Shown: piece after piece, positions 8,231-17,365 of the stretch | How the letters are laid out: every line of letters begins with the position of its first letter | Numbering within the stretch: the first letter of the stretch is position 1 | Assembly (NCBI GenBank): GCA_944358405.1 | Contig: CALVQX010000062.1 | Location: 1 to 37,297, forward strand | Length of the DNA: 37,297 nucleotides | Direction: 5' to 3' | Source: an uncultured Bacilli bacterium | GTDB lineage: Bacteria; Bacillota_I; Bacilli_A; RF39; UBA660 | Program-made: the position numbers and the translations under genes | The notes under the pieces: generated by a model | What the model was told of the DNA's origin: nothing | Seen by the model: the letters and a program-made list of their open reading frames with translations, nothing else | The model's database searches: none

Positions 8231-9208
8231 TTACCAAATTTTTTTATTCTTAATTTTTAATTTTTTTCCACATTCTAACCCATGAACAGAACTAATGTTA
8301 GGTATGATAGAATATATATCATCTTTATTTATGATGCCACTTTGACAAATTTTTTCTAACTCATCTACAATAGATGCACCATCATCCAATGCTTTATTAT
8401 ATAAATCCAAGAAAGAATCATGAGAAGAAATATCACGATCCATAGGATGATACCATACATCATGCTCCAAATTCAAATACTTCAGTGCACTATCAGAATC
8501 ACGATGGTAAGAAAAAGAACTACTACCTTTTACCAACGGATCCAAGGCATCAAATACCCTCTGTTTTATTCCAAAGCGATCATATTTAAATACTCTTATA
8601 AATAATTCAAGTTGAGCAAAAGCCTCATCAAAAACACATCCCCCATTTTCAATTTGATACGTTGCCTTCAAGCTATCATTTAGGGTTTGTATCAGCTGAG
8701 AAGAAACATCAAAGGAAAGAGAAAAATCACGATAAACAGGGTACTTTTTCGGATCTAGATGCTCCTTATATTCCATCATATAAATATCAATCAAATTTTC
8801 AACAATTCCATGCATCCAAGTCTTATTCTTAGGATCCCTCACATGATCCCCAGAATAATAAATGATCTGCGGATGAGTATAGGCATCTAATAAATGATGC
8901 ATTACATATCCAGCCCCAAGAAACAAACGCGTTTGTTCTTCTTCAATCGCTCCATTTTCTGCAGCAGATTTCAAAAACTGATAAACAAATTCAGGAAATT
9001 GATATTCTTGAAGTAAAACGGAATTTTCAAGATTATCATTTAATTGTTTAGTACTCTTGATCTTATAAAAATCATGGTAAATTAAGAAATCATGTCCTTG
9101 AGCAAAAATAGCATAATCATCATAATTAGGAAAAGAACTCAATGTAGTATCACTTAATTTTGTTTTTAAGTCTTTATAAAAGACATCATGTGTTTTTGGC
9201 CCTGGCAT
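8231..9208 (-). CDS. Zinc-dependent phospholipase C-like protein
   Basis: A 325-residue protein resembling the zinc-dependent phospholipase C / S1-P1 nuclease-like fold (Pfam Zn_dep_PLPC type). The N-terminus MPGPKTHDVF, then FAQGHDFLIYHDF and GYVMHHLLDAYTHPQ, supply the spaced His and Asp residues (His7, Asp40, His45, His104, Asp108, His112, His122, His133) expected of the tri-zinc site. There is no signal peptide, so it is probably cytoplasmic, and its activity on phospholipid is unproven. The start at 9208 has a GGAGATG ribosome site, which discards five residues of the longer frame. Its start overlaps the end of the preceding cysteine-hydrolase gene only by closeness (stop at 9214), implying tight coupling. 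Confidence 0.7.
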   Translation of the reverse strand: MPGPKTHDVFYKDLKTKLSDTTLSSFPNYDDYAIFAQGHDFLIYHDFYKIKSTKQLNDNLENSVLLQEYQFPEFVYQFLKSAAENGAIEEEQTRLFLGAGYVMHHLLDAYTHPQIIYYSGDHVRDPKNKTWMHGIVENLIDIYMMEYKEHLDPKKYPVYRDFSLSFDVSSQLIQTLNDSLKATYQIENGGCVFDEAFAQLELFIRVFKYDRFGIKQRVFDALDPLVKGSSSFSYHRDSDSALKYLNLEHDVWYHPMDRDISSHDSFLDLYNKALDDGASIVDELEKICQSGIINKDDIYSIIPNISSVHGLECGKKLKIKNKKIW

Positions 9209-9213
9209 AAAAA

Positions 9214-9873
9214 TCATCTCCAATGTTTATATACCTTATGAAACTGTGGAGAATAAGAACCTGCATAAGAAGAATTAGAATTAGCAGAAATAGGAGAACT
9301 ATTATATTCTGAATAATCTACTGCTAATCCTTCATAAACAATATGATCTTGCAAAGTCTCATAAAAATCAAAAGGTCGAATATCTTTCGGATTTTTCCCA
9401 TCAAATAAATCAATTCCACTATCTCGTAAAACCGTAGCTACCCACTGAGAACAAAAGAAGCGATTTTCCGAAGTAACTCCTTTGGCACATAATAACATAC
9501 TCGCAAGACCTAAAAAATTAAATCCATACTGATCACGATGTTCCCAATAATCATCCATAATTTCAGAGATCGTATCAAATTGCTTTGACGTAACATCAAG
9601 TTCCATCACAGCAATTTGACTAATATCTGGTTTTAAGGCAAACATCCCCGTTCTAATATCTTCTTTAATTAAACCCGAATTAAAAGGATTATGAAGATCT
9701 TTTCTAGCAAAAGACATCATATTTCCCAATTTGCTATCTCTAGATAAAGAAATATGAGAATATTTATCTCCTGCATGACGATTCCAAAATTTCATCGCCG
9801 CTCTTAATTTAATAATTTTTCCTGGAACAGTATCCGTATAACTTGCTACAATTTGTATTTTCTTATCATTCAT
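9214..9873 (-). CDS. Permuted papain-like (NlpC/P60-related, YiiX-type) hydrolase
   Basis: A 219-residue protein with the order His (KYSHISLS, His40) then Cys (FFCSQWVATVL, Cys141). This is the arrangement of circularly permuted NlpC/P60 papain-like enzymes (YiiX/YaeF, LRAT-like), which act as amidases, peptidases or lipid hydrolases. No signal peptide is present. The Ser/Asn-rich tail (SPISANSNSSYAGSYSPQ) looks flexible. The start at 9873 is set by AAGGGTG; the longer frame begins at the GTG inside that site. It is the middle gene of a three-gene operon. The family call rests on these motifs alone. Confidence 0.6.
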   Translation of the reverse strand: MNDKKIQIVASYTDTVPGKIIKLRAAMKFWNRHAGDKYSHISLSRDSKLGNMMSFARKDLHNPFNSGLIKEDIRTGMFALKPDISQIAVMELDVTSKQFDTISEIMDDYWEHRDQYGFNFLGLASMLLCAKGVTSENRFFCSQWVATVLRDSGIDLFDGKNPKDIRPFDFYETLQDHIVYEGLAVDYSEYNSSPISANSNSSYAGSYSPQFHKVYKHWR

Positions 9874-9898
9874 TTGAATCACCCTTAATATTCTAAAA

Positions 9899-10546
9899 CT
9901 AATGTTTTATCATTTTCTTAAAACTTGATGGATCACCTATAGCGAGCCTCATTCCATCATGATAAACATGACCTCCAATATAAATAGAACGATTTAAATA
10001 ATCTAAAATTTCTAAATTTCCAATATGAAGATCTCCTGTTATTACACGCAATTTATTAATTTGCTCCATATTTTCAGCATCACTAAGATAAGTATTCCCC
10101 ATCACAACTCTTAAATTAAGATCCTGAAAATCATGAAGTTTCTCTAAATTAGCATCACCCCAGATAGCTTTTAAATCTCTCATTTTATCTAAAGAAATAG
10201 AAGCATCGTATTGAAAATCCTGAACATACACAGAATAATTTTCCTTAGAAGTGATAAATTTAGTACAATCCCCTGTAATACTTTTCAAAGGAACATCAAA
10301 CAACTTACTAGCAAGCTTCTCTTTTTTCTTAATTTCTCTAGCTTCCAAAAAAATTGCTCCAATTGTTGTAACAGCAGCACCACTTACCATTACAATTCTT
10401 TTCAATTGTGACTCATCTCGATAATAAGAATCACGAAGATCCGTTATAAACTGACAACCCTTATCAGCTAGCTTCTTAGAACTATCTCCATTCAACTTCG
10501 CATCAGAAGATAGCTTCACAATCGCATCTAAAAACAAATTTGCCAT
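9899..10546 (-). CDS. Membrane-anchored protein with Leu-rich repeat-like segments
   Basis: A 215-residue protein I cannot name. Residues about 49-66 (IVMVSGAAVTTIGAIFLEA) could form one membrane segment. The C-terminal half has repeats of the form L-x-x-I-x-G-D/N-x-x-L: MRDLKAIWGDANLEKL, LNLRVVMGNTYLSDAENM, NKLRVITGDLHIGNLEIL, NRSIYIGGHVYHDG. These resemble irregular leucine-rich or L-domain-like beta-solenoid repeats. An AAGGGGG ribosome site precedes the ATG. It is the first gene of the operon with the two putative hydrolases, so it may localise or regulate them. Confidence 0.6.
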   Translation of the reverse strand: MANLFLDAIVKLSSDAKLNGDSSKKLADKGCQFITDLRDSYYRDESQLKRIVMVSGAAVTTIGAIFLEAREIKKKEKLASKLFDVPLKSITGDCTKFITSKENYSVYVQDFQYDASISLDKMRDLKAIWGDANLEKLHDFQDLNLRVVMGNTYLSDAENMEQINKLRVITGDLHIGNLEILDYLNRSIYIGGHVYHDGMRLAIGDPSSFKKMIKH

Positions 10547-10562
10547 ATATCCCCCTTATTGA

Positions 10563-10582
10563 CAATACCAATATCTGTATTG
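10563..10582. promoter_or_regulatory. Dyad in the leader of the 10.5-8.2 kb operon
   Basis: CAATAC and GTATTG flank an 8-base centre, lying between the promoter and the first ATG. It could be an operator or a leader hairpin; no regulator is identified. Confidence 0.3.
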
Positions 10583-10591
10583 ATGGCGCTT

Positions 10592-10620
10592 ATTATACCA
10601 TATTTTGAAAAATTTTTCAA
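10592..10620 (-). promoter_or_regulatory. Promoter of the three-gene hydrolase operon
   Basis: -35 TTGAAA (10615-10620), 17-base spacer ending in TGG (extended -10), -10 TATAAT (10592-10597). One of the best promoters in the window. Confidence 0.75.
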
Positions 10621-10649
10621 GTTTTTCCTTAAACTATTAAAATAGAATG

Positions 10650-10690
10650 AAAAAAAAGGCATTTTAGGCGACAAAAGGTCCTAAAATGCA
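10650..10690 (-). terminator. Terminator of ftsA-ftsZ
   Basis: Perfect 10-bp stem GCATTTTAGG / CCTAAAATGC with an 11-base loop, then a run of eight T on the minus strand, about 65 bases after the ftsZ stop. Confidence 0.88.
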
Positions 10691-10755
10691 CTGACTATAA
10701 GAATTTAATTTTTGAATATGGAACATATTACCACTCCTCAAAAATAATCATACAA

Positions 10756-11886
10756 CTAATAATTTCTATCTCTTAAAAATGGAGGTAAATCAAAATCACC
10801 ATCAGAAGAATCATCTTCACTTTCTTGTAAAACCTCCATTGGTTTACTATATTCCGGTTCTTTCATAGGAGTAGATCTCCTAGTTTGAGAAACATTACTA
10901 AATACTGGTTCTTGTGCTACCGTAGTTTGTTTTTTCGGCTTATCAAATCCAGTAGCAATTACAGTAACAATTACTTCATCAGATAAATTTTCATTAATCA
11001 CGGAACCAAAAATCGTATTAATATCTGTATTAGCAGCAGCTCGAACAACTTCTGCAGCTTGCTCTGCTTCAAATAATGTTAAATTCACACCACCTGTAAT
11101 ATTAATAATGGCATCGGTTGCTCCATCGATAGAAGTTTCCAAAAGTGGAGAAGAAACGGCCTGCTTTGCTGCTTCAATCGCTCTTTCTTCACCCATTCCA
11201 ATACCGATTCCAATGATCGCATGTCCACTTTTCTCCATTACTGCCTTAACATCAGCAAAATCCAAGTTAACAAGGCCAACAACAGCAATTAAATCAGAAA
11301 TAGACTGAACACCTCTACGTAACACGTTATCAACTTCTTTAAATGCTTCCAACATTGGTGTTGTTTTATCAATAATCTCTCTTAAGCGGTCATTTGGAAT
11401 AACAATTAACGTATCCACATGCTTTTTTAACTCTTCGATTCCAGCTAGTGCATTATCCATTCTTCTTTTTCCTTCGAAAGAAAATGGTTTGGTAACAATA
11501 GCAACCGTCAACGCACCTAAGCTTTGAGCAATCTCCGCTACAACAGGTGCAGCTCCTGTTCCGGTACCGCCACCCATTCCACAAGTAACAAAGACCATAT
11601 CTGCTCCAGTCAAAGCATCTTCGATTTCTTTTTTAGACTCTACTGCTGCTTCTTTTCCGATTTCAGGTTTTGCCCCTGCTCCTAATCCATCCGTCAAAGA
11701 GGCACCAATTTGAATTTTTACATCTGCCTTTGATGAATTCAATACTTGCAAATCAGTATTGGCAGCAATAAATTCTACACCCTTTACACCAGATTCAATC
11801 ATCCGGTTAATGGCATTTCCTCCACCACCACCTAATCCAATTACTTTTATCTTCGCTAACTGATCCATTTCTAATCCGCCTAACAT
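10756..11886 (-). CDS. ftsZ: Cell division protein FtsZ
   Basis: Tubulin-like GTPase (376 aa) that forms the Z-ring at the division site. The nucleotide-binding loop [13 protein letters not shown] (17-29) and the tubulin signature GGGTGTG (105-111) are intact, and the T7 loop carries NLDFADVK. A variable linker leads to the conserved C-terminal peptide [13 protein letters not shown], which binds FtsA and other partners. The AAGGAGG ribosome site favours the first ATG. It starts 12 bases after ftsA, in the usual ftsA-ftsZ order, and ends before a strong terminator. Confidence 0.97.
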   Translation of the reverse strand: MLGGLEMDQLAKIKVIGLGGGGGNAINRMIESGVKGVEFIAANTDLQVLNSSKADVKIQIGASLTDGLGAGAKPEIGKEAAVESKKEIEDALTGADMVFVTCGMGGGTGTGAAPVVAEIAQSLGALTVAIVTKPFSFEGKRRMDNALAGIEELKKHVDTLIVIPNDRLREIIDKTTPMLEAFKEVDNVLRRGVQSISDLIAVVGLVNLDFADVKAVMEKSGHAIIGIGIGMGEERAIEAAKQAVSSPLLETSIDGATDAIINITGGVNLTLFEAEQAAEVVRAAANTDINTIFGSVINENLSDEVIVTVIATGFDKPKKQTTVAQEPVFSNVSQTRRSTPMKEPEYSKPMEVLQESEDDSSDGDFDLPPFLRDRNY

Positions 11887-11898
11887 ACCTCGTCCTCC

Positions 11899-13137
11899 TT
11901 AATTATCAAAAAAATGTCCAAACACTTTACTTACAATATTATCATTAGCAATTGTTTTCTGCTGAACAGATATTAAATTTTCAATATCAGCATCATTTAC
12001 CATATTATAGGACTTTCCCCGAAGAGAAAGTTTATCATCAAAATATTTAGCAATTCCAAAAGCACTACTATACTTATTGTGCCTGATACCCATCGCCGAA
12101 ATATTACAAACCTTTGCTATCAAGCCAAAATTTTCTTCGATTAAATACTGAAAACCAGCAAGTTCGCTTAGGCCACCTGTTATAATTATATAACGGATTT
12201 CTCTATTTGTTAAGTTTTTTATTTCATTTTTCGCAAGTTTTAATATTTCATCCAACCTAGCTTCTACCACTTTAGAAACTCCAACCTGAGAAACTTCCTT
12301 TGTCTCCCCTGCAACGGTAGAATACTCTACTACATCATTCGTATCAGCATAAGATGCCATGCTAACAGCAAAAGTCTCTTTTAATTTTCTAGAATCTTCT
12401 CCTTTTGTTTTAAAAATGTACGAAAGATCTCTATCAACATTAATACTTCCTACAGGAATCATTGCATTTTTAATTTGAATTCCCTTATTAAATATCGACA
12501 CACTAGTAGACGTCTCACCAATATTAATGATTGCACCAACTAAAGAATTTAATTTCTTAGAACGTACCGTATAATAATCACCCGTTGCACAAAATCCAAC
12601 ATCAACTGTTTCAACACCACTCAGTTTTAATACTTCTAAAATTCGATACAACGGTTCTTTAGGAAGAGTACTAATCACTAGCTTCACCTCTAAAAGACTT
12701 CCTTGCATTCCTTTTGGATCTTTAATATTTTCTTCCTCATCTACTTTAAAACTAATAGGAATCGCTGTAATCAATTCATACTCTTCTGGTATTTGTCCCT
12801 GCAAAGCATCCTTTAATACCCTACTAACATCTTCTCCCGTAATCTCATGATAGTCAATCACCTCACAAGACCCAACGACAATATCCATCATACAATTTGT
12901 AGCAGGCACTGCAGCAACGACTTTTGTAATCTTAATACCAAGCATCTCATCCACTTGCTTCAAAGCTGCCTTCACACTACTAACAGCAGATTTTGTATCT
13001 ACAACTTGACCATTTTTAATTCCCCTAGATTTGCTACTGACAGAAGCTAAAACATGGAATTTATCATGATGTTTTTCGCAAACGACAATTTTAATAGTAT
13101 CTGTGCCTAAATCAATTCCAGTATATATATTACTCAT
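11899..13137 (-). CDS. ftsA: Cell division protein FtsA
   Basis: Actin-like ATPase (412 aa) that tethers FtsZ to the membrane. Visible features are the phosphate-1 motif YTGIDLGTDTIKIV, the second phosphate motif INIGETSTSVSIF, and IIITGGLSELAGF. The C-terminus NIVSKVFGHFFDN is the expected amphipathic membrane-targeting helix. The start at 13137 (MSNIYTG) sits nine bases after AGGAG; the longer frame begins inside that region. It has its own promoter, so ftsA-ftsZ can be expressed apart from the membrane-protein genes upstream. Confidence 0.96.
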   Translation of the reverse strand: MSNIYTGIDLGTDTIKIVVCEKHHDKFHVLASVSSKSRGIKNGQVVDTKSAVSSVKAALKQVDEMLGIKITKVVAAVPATNCMMDIVVGSCEVIDYHEITGEDVSRVLKDALQGQIPEEYELITAIPISFKVDEEENIKDPKGMQGSLLEVKLVISTLPKEPLYRILEVLKLSGVETVDVGFCATGDYYTVRSKKLNSLVGAIINIGETSTSVSIFNKGIQIKNAMIPVGSINVDRDLSYIFKTKGEDSRKLKETFAVSMASYADTNDVVEYSTVAGETKEVSQVGVSKVVEARLDEILKLAKNEIKNLTNREIRYIIITGGLSELAGFQYLIEENFGLIAKVCNISAMGIRHNKYSSAFGIAKYFDDKLSLRGKSYNMVNDADIENLISVQQKTIANDNIVSKVFGHFFDN

Positions 13138-13164
13138 CACTAGCATCTCCTATCTTTAAAATTA

Positions 13165-13192
13165 ATTATACTATAAAATAATCATTTGTCCA
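13165..13192 (-). promoter_or_regulatory. ftsA-ftsZ promoter
   Basis: -35 TGGACA (13187-13192), 16-base spacer, -10 TATAAT (13165-13170), just upstream of the FtsA ribosome site. Confidence 0.6.
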
Positions 13193-13210
13193 AGAAATTT
13201 AATAAATTTA

Positions 13211-14533
13211 TTAAGAATCTAAAACATAAAAATCATAAATATCAATCGTCTTAATTTTTCTTCCTTTTTTTATAACATAATGTAAAATTCTTTTATCTGT
13301 TTGCTTTTTCGAAGAAAGCTCACTAGGATCCACAACAAAAATTGCATCCTTTTTCTTTTTTACCTCTTCAAATAATTTATCACTACCATGATATCCCCAG
13401 TTTCCCTGGTTAATCAAATCCAAATAACTAATTTCTTGTTGCTCTATAATTCGAAAATAATAAGCATTTGCATTCAAAAAAATAAATTCCTTCGAAGAAT
13501 ATTCTTGCATAAAATTGCACACTTCCATCGTAAAAGCAATACTTTTCTTATCTAATAACCGATATTGAAAATTAGGAATATCATTCGGATAAATCACCCC
13601 ATCACTAAATCGATATCCCATAGTAACAAGACAAATTCCTAAAAAAGCAGGAAAGAATAATAATTTAGGTCGCAATATAGTCTTGATATCAAAATTCTCT
13701 AAAAGAAGCATAAAAAACGAAACCATAGCAATTTGAAGATGATAAGAATCAAAAATAGGTAAAACAATACTATAAAAAGCTAGCGTATAATAACACAAAA
13801 TATTTTTAGGATGCCGCAAAGTATAATAACAAGTCAAAAGAACAAGACCTAAAAACAGAAAAAACGTCCATTGAATCTTACCATTTCCTTCCGCAAAATC
13901 CAAAAGCCCTAAAAAGCATAAATCCCAAAAAGAAGAAAAAGAATTAGTAAGGACTAAAAAAACAAGAAAAATACTAAGAGGAAATAATGCTCCTAAACAT
14001 CTTTTCCACAATTTCTTCTTCTCCTTAAAAAAGTAATAAAGACTAGGAAAAAGCAAAAAGGCTCCAACACTCTGCTTCGTTAAAAGGACAATTCCTAGAA
14101 TAAAACCAATCCACCAATCACTTTTGTTCCCCTTCTCTAAATAAACCAAAAGCACATATAAAAAGAAAAGAAAATTATTATAACTAGGATAGGTAAAAGA
14201 AACAGGGAAAAAGAAAAGAAGAAGCAAAAACCATGTATTCTCTTTCCAAAGGGAAAATAACAAATAGCAAGTAACCGTTAATACCATAGCATTGACCGCA
14301 TGAAATACAATCATATTAAAATCAAAAAGAACAAAGAAAAGTGCTTGCAACATAGGATAAAATGGAGTAATCACCATATTAAAGTCAACATAAGGAAGTT
14401 GTCCAGAAAAAATTCCATAAGCAAATCCATAATTCCAAACTTCATCTAAATTTAAGGGTTGAATAAGCAAATTCCAAAAAAAGAAGAGCAAAAACAAGCC
14501 CAAATAGGGAAACATCTTTTTTATTTTTTTCAT
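13211..14533 (-). CDS. Polytopic membrane protein, GT-C glycosyltransferase-like (paralog 3 of 3)
   Basis: A 440-residue protein with about 9-11 membrane segments and a soluble C-terminal part. After the first helix it has LDEVWNYGFAYGIFSGQLPYVDFN. An acidic pair (Asp30, Glu31) in the first outer loop followed by a P-Y-x-D element is typical of GT-C transferases such as PMT/ArnT, which use lipid-linked sugars. Shared with the next two genes are LTKQSVGAFLLFPS, WDLCFLGLLDFAEGNG, and the C-terminal motif SYLDLINQGNWGYHGSDKLFEEV. GAAGGAGTGA precedes the ATG. It is the last gene of the three-paralog operon. The enzymatic role is inferred from topology and motif only. Confidence 0.6.
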   Translation of the reverse strand: MKKIKKMFPYLGLFLLFFFWNLLIQPLNLDEVWNYGFAYGIFSGQLPYVDFNMVITPFYPMLQALFFVLFDFNMIVFHAVNAMVLTVTCYLLFSLWKENTWFLLLLFFFPVSFTYPSYNNFLFFLYVLLVYLEKGNKSDWWIGFILGIVLLTKQSVGAFLLFPSLYYFFKEKKKLWKRCLGALFPLSIFLVFLVLTNSFSSFWDLCFLGLLDFAEGNGKIQWTFFLFLGLVLLTCYYTLRHPKNILCYYTLAFYSIVLPIFDSYHLQIAMVSFFMLLLENFDIKTILRPKLLFFPAFLGICLVTMGYRFSDGVIYPNDIPNFQYRLLDKKSIAFTMEVCNFMQEYSSKEFIFLNANAYYFRIIEQQEISYLDLINQGNWGYHGSDKLFEEVKKKKDAIFVVDPSELSSKKQTDKRILHYVIKKGRKIKTIDIYDFYVLDS

Positions 14534-14537
14534 CTTA

Positions 14538-15887
14538 TCACTCCTTCAAATATACGTAATAGCAATCCCAAGAATCTATCTTTTTACTATTCTCTATAAC
14601 ATATTCAATAATCTCTTTATCTAATTGATCCTCAAAAGATGCTTTCTGAAATTTATCCATATTAATAATAAAGACTTGTGCTTGCATCTGCTCAATTTTT
14701 TCAATCATCTTCTCTGTACCACGATATCCATAATTTCCTCGATTTAAAACATCAAAATAATCTACCCTCTCTTCATTTAAAATAGTAAAATAAATTGCTT
14801 GGGTTCCTAAAAAGATTGGACTCTTCCCATCTTTCTTATACTTATTATATAACTTTACCGTCTGATAAAAAGTAGCATCCGAACCTTTCGGTAGCAAATA
14901 ATATTTAAAGTTAGGAATTCCTTGCAAAAAGACAGTATTCACCCCTTGATATACAAAGAAAAAATTAAACAAAACAAGTCCTATCGAAGAAAGAATAAAA
15001 ACCCACTGTACATAAAGCTTAGGTAAACAGATCAAAGGAATAATACTTAACATAAAAGACATAAAAAACAAATAAAAATGATATTCTGTAAAAATAGGAA
15101 TTAAAAAACTAAAGGCAAAAAAAGAATAACACGGAAAAACATTTCCCCTATCTTTCTTCCAAAGAAATAAAAGAAGAATTTCTAATCCAATAGATATAAA
15201 AAAGTAAGGAGTAAAAAGAATTGTATTATGATTCGTAAAATCAAATAGCCCAAATACACAAATATCTAAAAACGAAAACAAGCTATCCGTAAAAATTAAA
15301 TAAAAGAAAAAGAAAATACACAAGATAAAAAACGGAATCAATCTTTTGATAATTTTTTTCCAATCTCTAAAGTAAAGAAAAAATGTCGGTAATAGCATAA
15401 ATATTCCAATGCTTTGTTTCGTCAAGAAAATAAGACCTAAGAAAAATCCTATCACATAGTCACTCTTCTTCTCTTTTTCTAAAAATAATACAACAACTAT
15501 AAAAAAGTAAGCAAGATAATTATAAGTAGGAACAATATTATTTAAAAATGGAAATAACATAACAAATAACATAATCCAAGCTTTTTTATCATAAAGACGA
15601 AAGAAAAAATAAAAAGTTGCTGTCAAAAGAAGTGCTTGTTCTATCAAAAAGATAATATTATCATGCCCAAACAAACGTAATCCAATAGAAAACAAGAAAG
15701 GAAATAAAGGCGTCGTTAACAAAGTAAAATCACGATAAGGAATCTCTCCAATACTAATTGCATAACTATAACCATAATTCCAAATAGGATCAAATTGATT
15801 ATTAAAATATCCAAATATAACTAAAGTTAAAAAGAAAAATAAAAATAGAAAAATATATTTAAAGCAAGGCCGAATTCTCTCTATCAT
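14538..15887 (-). CDS. Polytopic membrane protein, GT-C glycosyltransferase-like (paralog 2 of 3)
   Basis: A 449-residue paralog of its two neighbours, with the same layout: N-terminal helix, FDPIWNYGYSYAISIGEIPYRDF, many membrane helices, LTKQSIGIFMLLP, SFLDICVFGLFDFTNHN, and a C-terminal YFDVLNRGNYGYRGTEKMIEKI. The Glu of the acidic pair is replaced by Pro (Asp33-Pro34), so chemistry may differ from paralog 3 if that pair is catalytic. The ATG at 15887 follows GGAGTG, which overlaps the upstream stop codon; an earlier GTG is part of the ribosome site. It was probably formed by tandem duplication. Confidence 0.6.
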   Translation of the reverse strand: MIERIRPCFKYIFLFLFFFLTLVIFGYFNNQFDPIWNYGYSYAISIGEIPYRDFTLLTTPLFPFLFSIGLRLFGHDNIIFLIEQALLLTATFYFFFRLYDKKAWIMLFVMLFPFLNNIVPTYNYLAYFFIVVVLFLEKEKKSDYVIGFFLGLIFLTKQSIGIFMLLPTFFLYFRDWKKIIKRLIPFFILCIFFFFYLIFTDSLFSFLDICVFGLFDFTNHNTILFTPYFFISIGLEILLLFLWKKDRGNVFPCYSFFAFSFLIPIFTEYHFYLFFMSFMLSIIPLICLPKLYVQWVFILSSIGLVLFNFFFVYQGVNTVFLQGIPNFKYYLLPKGSDATFYQTVKLYNKYKKDGKSPIFLGTQAIYFTILNEERVDYFDVLNRGNYGYRGTEKMIEKIEQMQAQVFIINMDKFQKASFEDQLDKEIIEYVIENSKKIDSWDCYYVYLKE

Positions 15888-15892
15888 TATAA

Positions 15893-17233
15893 TCACTCCA
15901 TTTCATAAATCGCATAATAACTAATCTCATAAACTTTCTTTCCATGCTCTTGAATATAAGAAGCTACTTCCTTGATATATTGCTGATTAGGATCAGAAGA
16001 GGAATATGCATCCATATCAATGACAATCAAAGCATTTTTCACATCAGCAAGTCTTTTCAACAATTTTTCAATACCATCATACCCATAATTGCCATAGTTT
16101 GGCAAATCAAAATAAGTGATCTTAGAATTATTTTTAATCTTATAAAAATAGTTTTCTGAGCCTCGTAAAAAATAGATCACCTGCTTCTCTTGCGATTCCA
16201 AATAAGTATCCAAATCATGCACTATATTGATATATTTGCTAGAAAGCATACTAAATTCAAAATTAGGATAAGAAACAATTTTTAAATCTGTTAAAAATAA
16301 ATTTTGTATTACGATCCAAATAATATTTAAAGCACATACAAACAAAATACAATAAGGAGCGATCTCTTTTTGAATCACAAGATCTGATAAAAATAAAAAG
16401 ACGACTGCTGCCAAAAATAAACAGACATGATAATAATCAATAATTGGTAAAATACAACTTGCAAAGAAAAAAACATAATAATTAGCAATATCTTTAGGCC
16501 TTTTTACAATACGAATGAGTAAATAAAAGAAACTTATTAAAAAAGCACAAAGATAAAAAGAATCAACAGTAAAATTTCCCTTTCCAAAATCAAAAAGACC
16601 AAAAAAACACAAATCTAAAAAAGAAGGAAAACTATTTGTAAAAAAGAAAAAGCAAAAAGAAATAAAAACTGGAATTAAAAATCCTAAAAACCGTTTTACA
16701 ATCTTTTTATAATTAGAAAACAAATAATAAAAAGAAGAAAGAAATAAAAGCCCTCCAACAGTCTGTTTTGTTAAAAAAGCACATCCAAGTAAAATTCCAA
16801 TAAGATAATCAGATTTTTCTTGTTTTTCACAATAAATTAAAAGAAAAAGCAAAAAAAGAAGTAAAAAATTATATCCTGGAAATAAAACAGAAGCCATGGC
16901 TAATGGATAAGGAATGCAAATAAAAACAAAATATAGCCATGCTTTCTTCCCTAACAATTGAAATAAAATATAAAATAAAACTGCTAATAATATTGCTTGT
17001 CCTAAATAAAAACACAAAATAGACTTAGAAAAAATCAAAAATATAGAATAAAAAAAGGGAGAAAAAGGAGGAATAACCAAATTAAAATCTATATAAGGAA
17101 TCTCTCCTTGTAAAATTGCATAACTAAAGCCATAATTAACGTAAGTATCTCCTCGCATTAAATTATAAGAATATACAAGACAAAAGAAGAAAAAAATGAC
17201 AAAAAAGAAATATTTCAACCTTTTTTTCTTCAT
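15893..17233 (-). CDS. Polytopic membrane protein, GT-C glycosyltransferase-like (paralog 1 of 3)
   Basis: A 446-residue first gene of the tandem trio. It has RGDTYVNYGFSYAILQGEIPYIDFN (acidic residue Asp29, then Thr), FLTKQTVGGLLFLSSFYYLF, SFLDLCFFGLFDFGKGN, and the C-terminal YFDLPNYGNYGYDGIEKLLKRL. The start is set at 17233 by GGAGG eight bases upstream; the longer frame adds 24 residues covering the promoter and leader. A clear promoter and an upstream terminator separate this operon from ftsQ. The specific function is unknown; envelope glycosylation is a reasonable guess. Confidence 0.6.
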   Translation of the reverse strand: MKKKRLKYFFFVIFFFFCLVYSYNLMRGDTYVNYGFSYAILQGEIPYIDFNLVIPPFSPFFYSIFLIFSKSILCFYLGQAILLAVLFYILFQLLGKKAWLYFVFICIPYPLAMASVLFPGYNFLLLFLLFLLIYCEKQEKSDYLIGILLGCAFLTKQTVGGLLFLSSFYYLFSNYKKIVKRFLGFLIPVFISFCFFFFTNSFPSFLDLCFFGLFDFGKGNFTVDSFYLCAFLISFFYLLIRIVKRPKDIANYYVFFFASCILPIIDYYHVCLFLAAVVFLFLSDLVIQKEIAPYCILFVCALNIIWIVIQNLFLTDLKIVSYPNFEFSMLSSKYINIVHDLDTYLESQEKQVIYFLRGSENYFYKIKNNSKITYFDLPNYGNYGYDGIEKLLKRLADVKNALIVIDMDAYSSSDPNQQYIKEVASYIQEHGKKVYEISYYAIYEME

Positions 17234-17263
17234 ATAACAATCCTCCATCATATTCTTACATTT

Positions 17264-17292
17264 ATTATAATAAAACCACCCTACATTTACAA
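17264..17292 (-). promoter_or_regulatory. Promoter of the three-paralog membrane protein operon
   Basis: -35 TTGTAA (17287-17292), 17-base spacer, -10 TATAAT (17264-17269). It lies between the ftsQ terminator and the paralog 1 start. Confidence 0.7.
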
Positions 17293-17315
17293 GAGCGATA
17301 ATCACCTAAAGGACA

Positions 17316-17342
17316 AGAAAAAAGCACTCTAAAAAGAATGCT
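17316..17342 (-). terminator. Terminator after ftsQ
   Basis: AGCATTCT / AGAGTGCT stem (8 pairs, one G-T), TTTT loop, then a run of T on the minus strand. It ends the murG-murB-ftsQ transcript. Confidence 0.8.
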
Positions 17343-17365
17343 AACAGCTCATAAGATAACTTCTC

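Noticed and set aside
13199..13214. Palindrome TTAATAAATTTATTAA at the end of the paralog 3 gene as a terminator
   Set aside because: All A/T, with no T run after it; too common in this AT-rich DNA.
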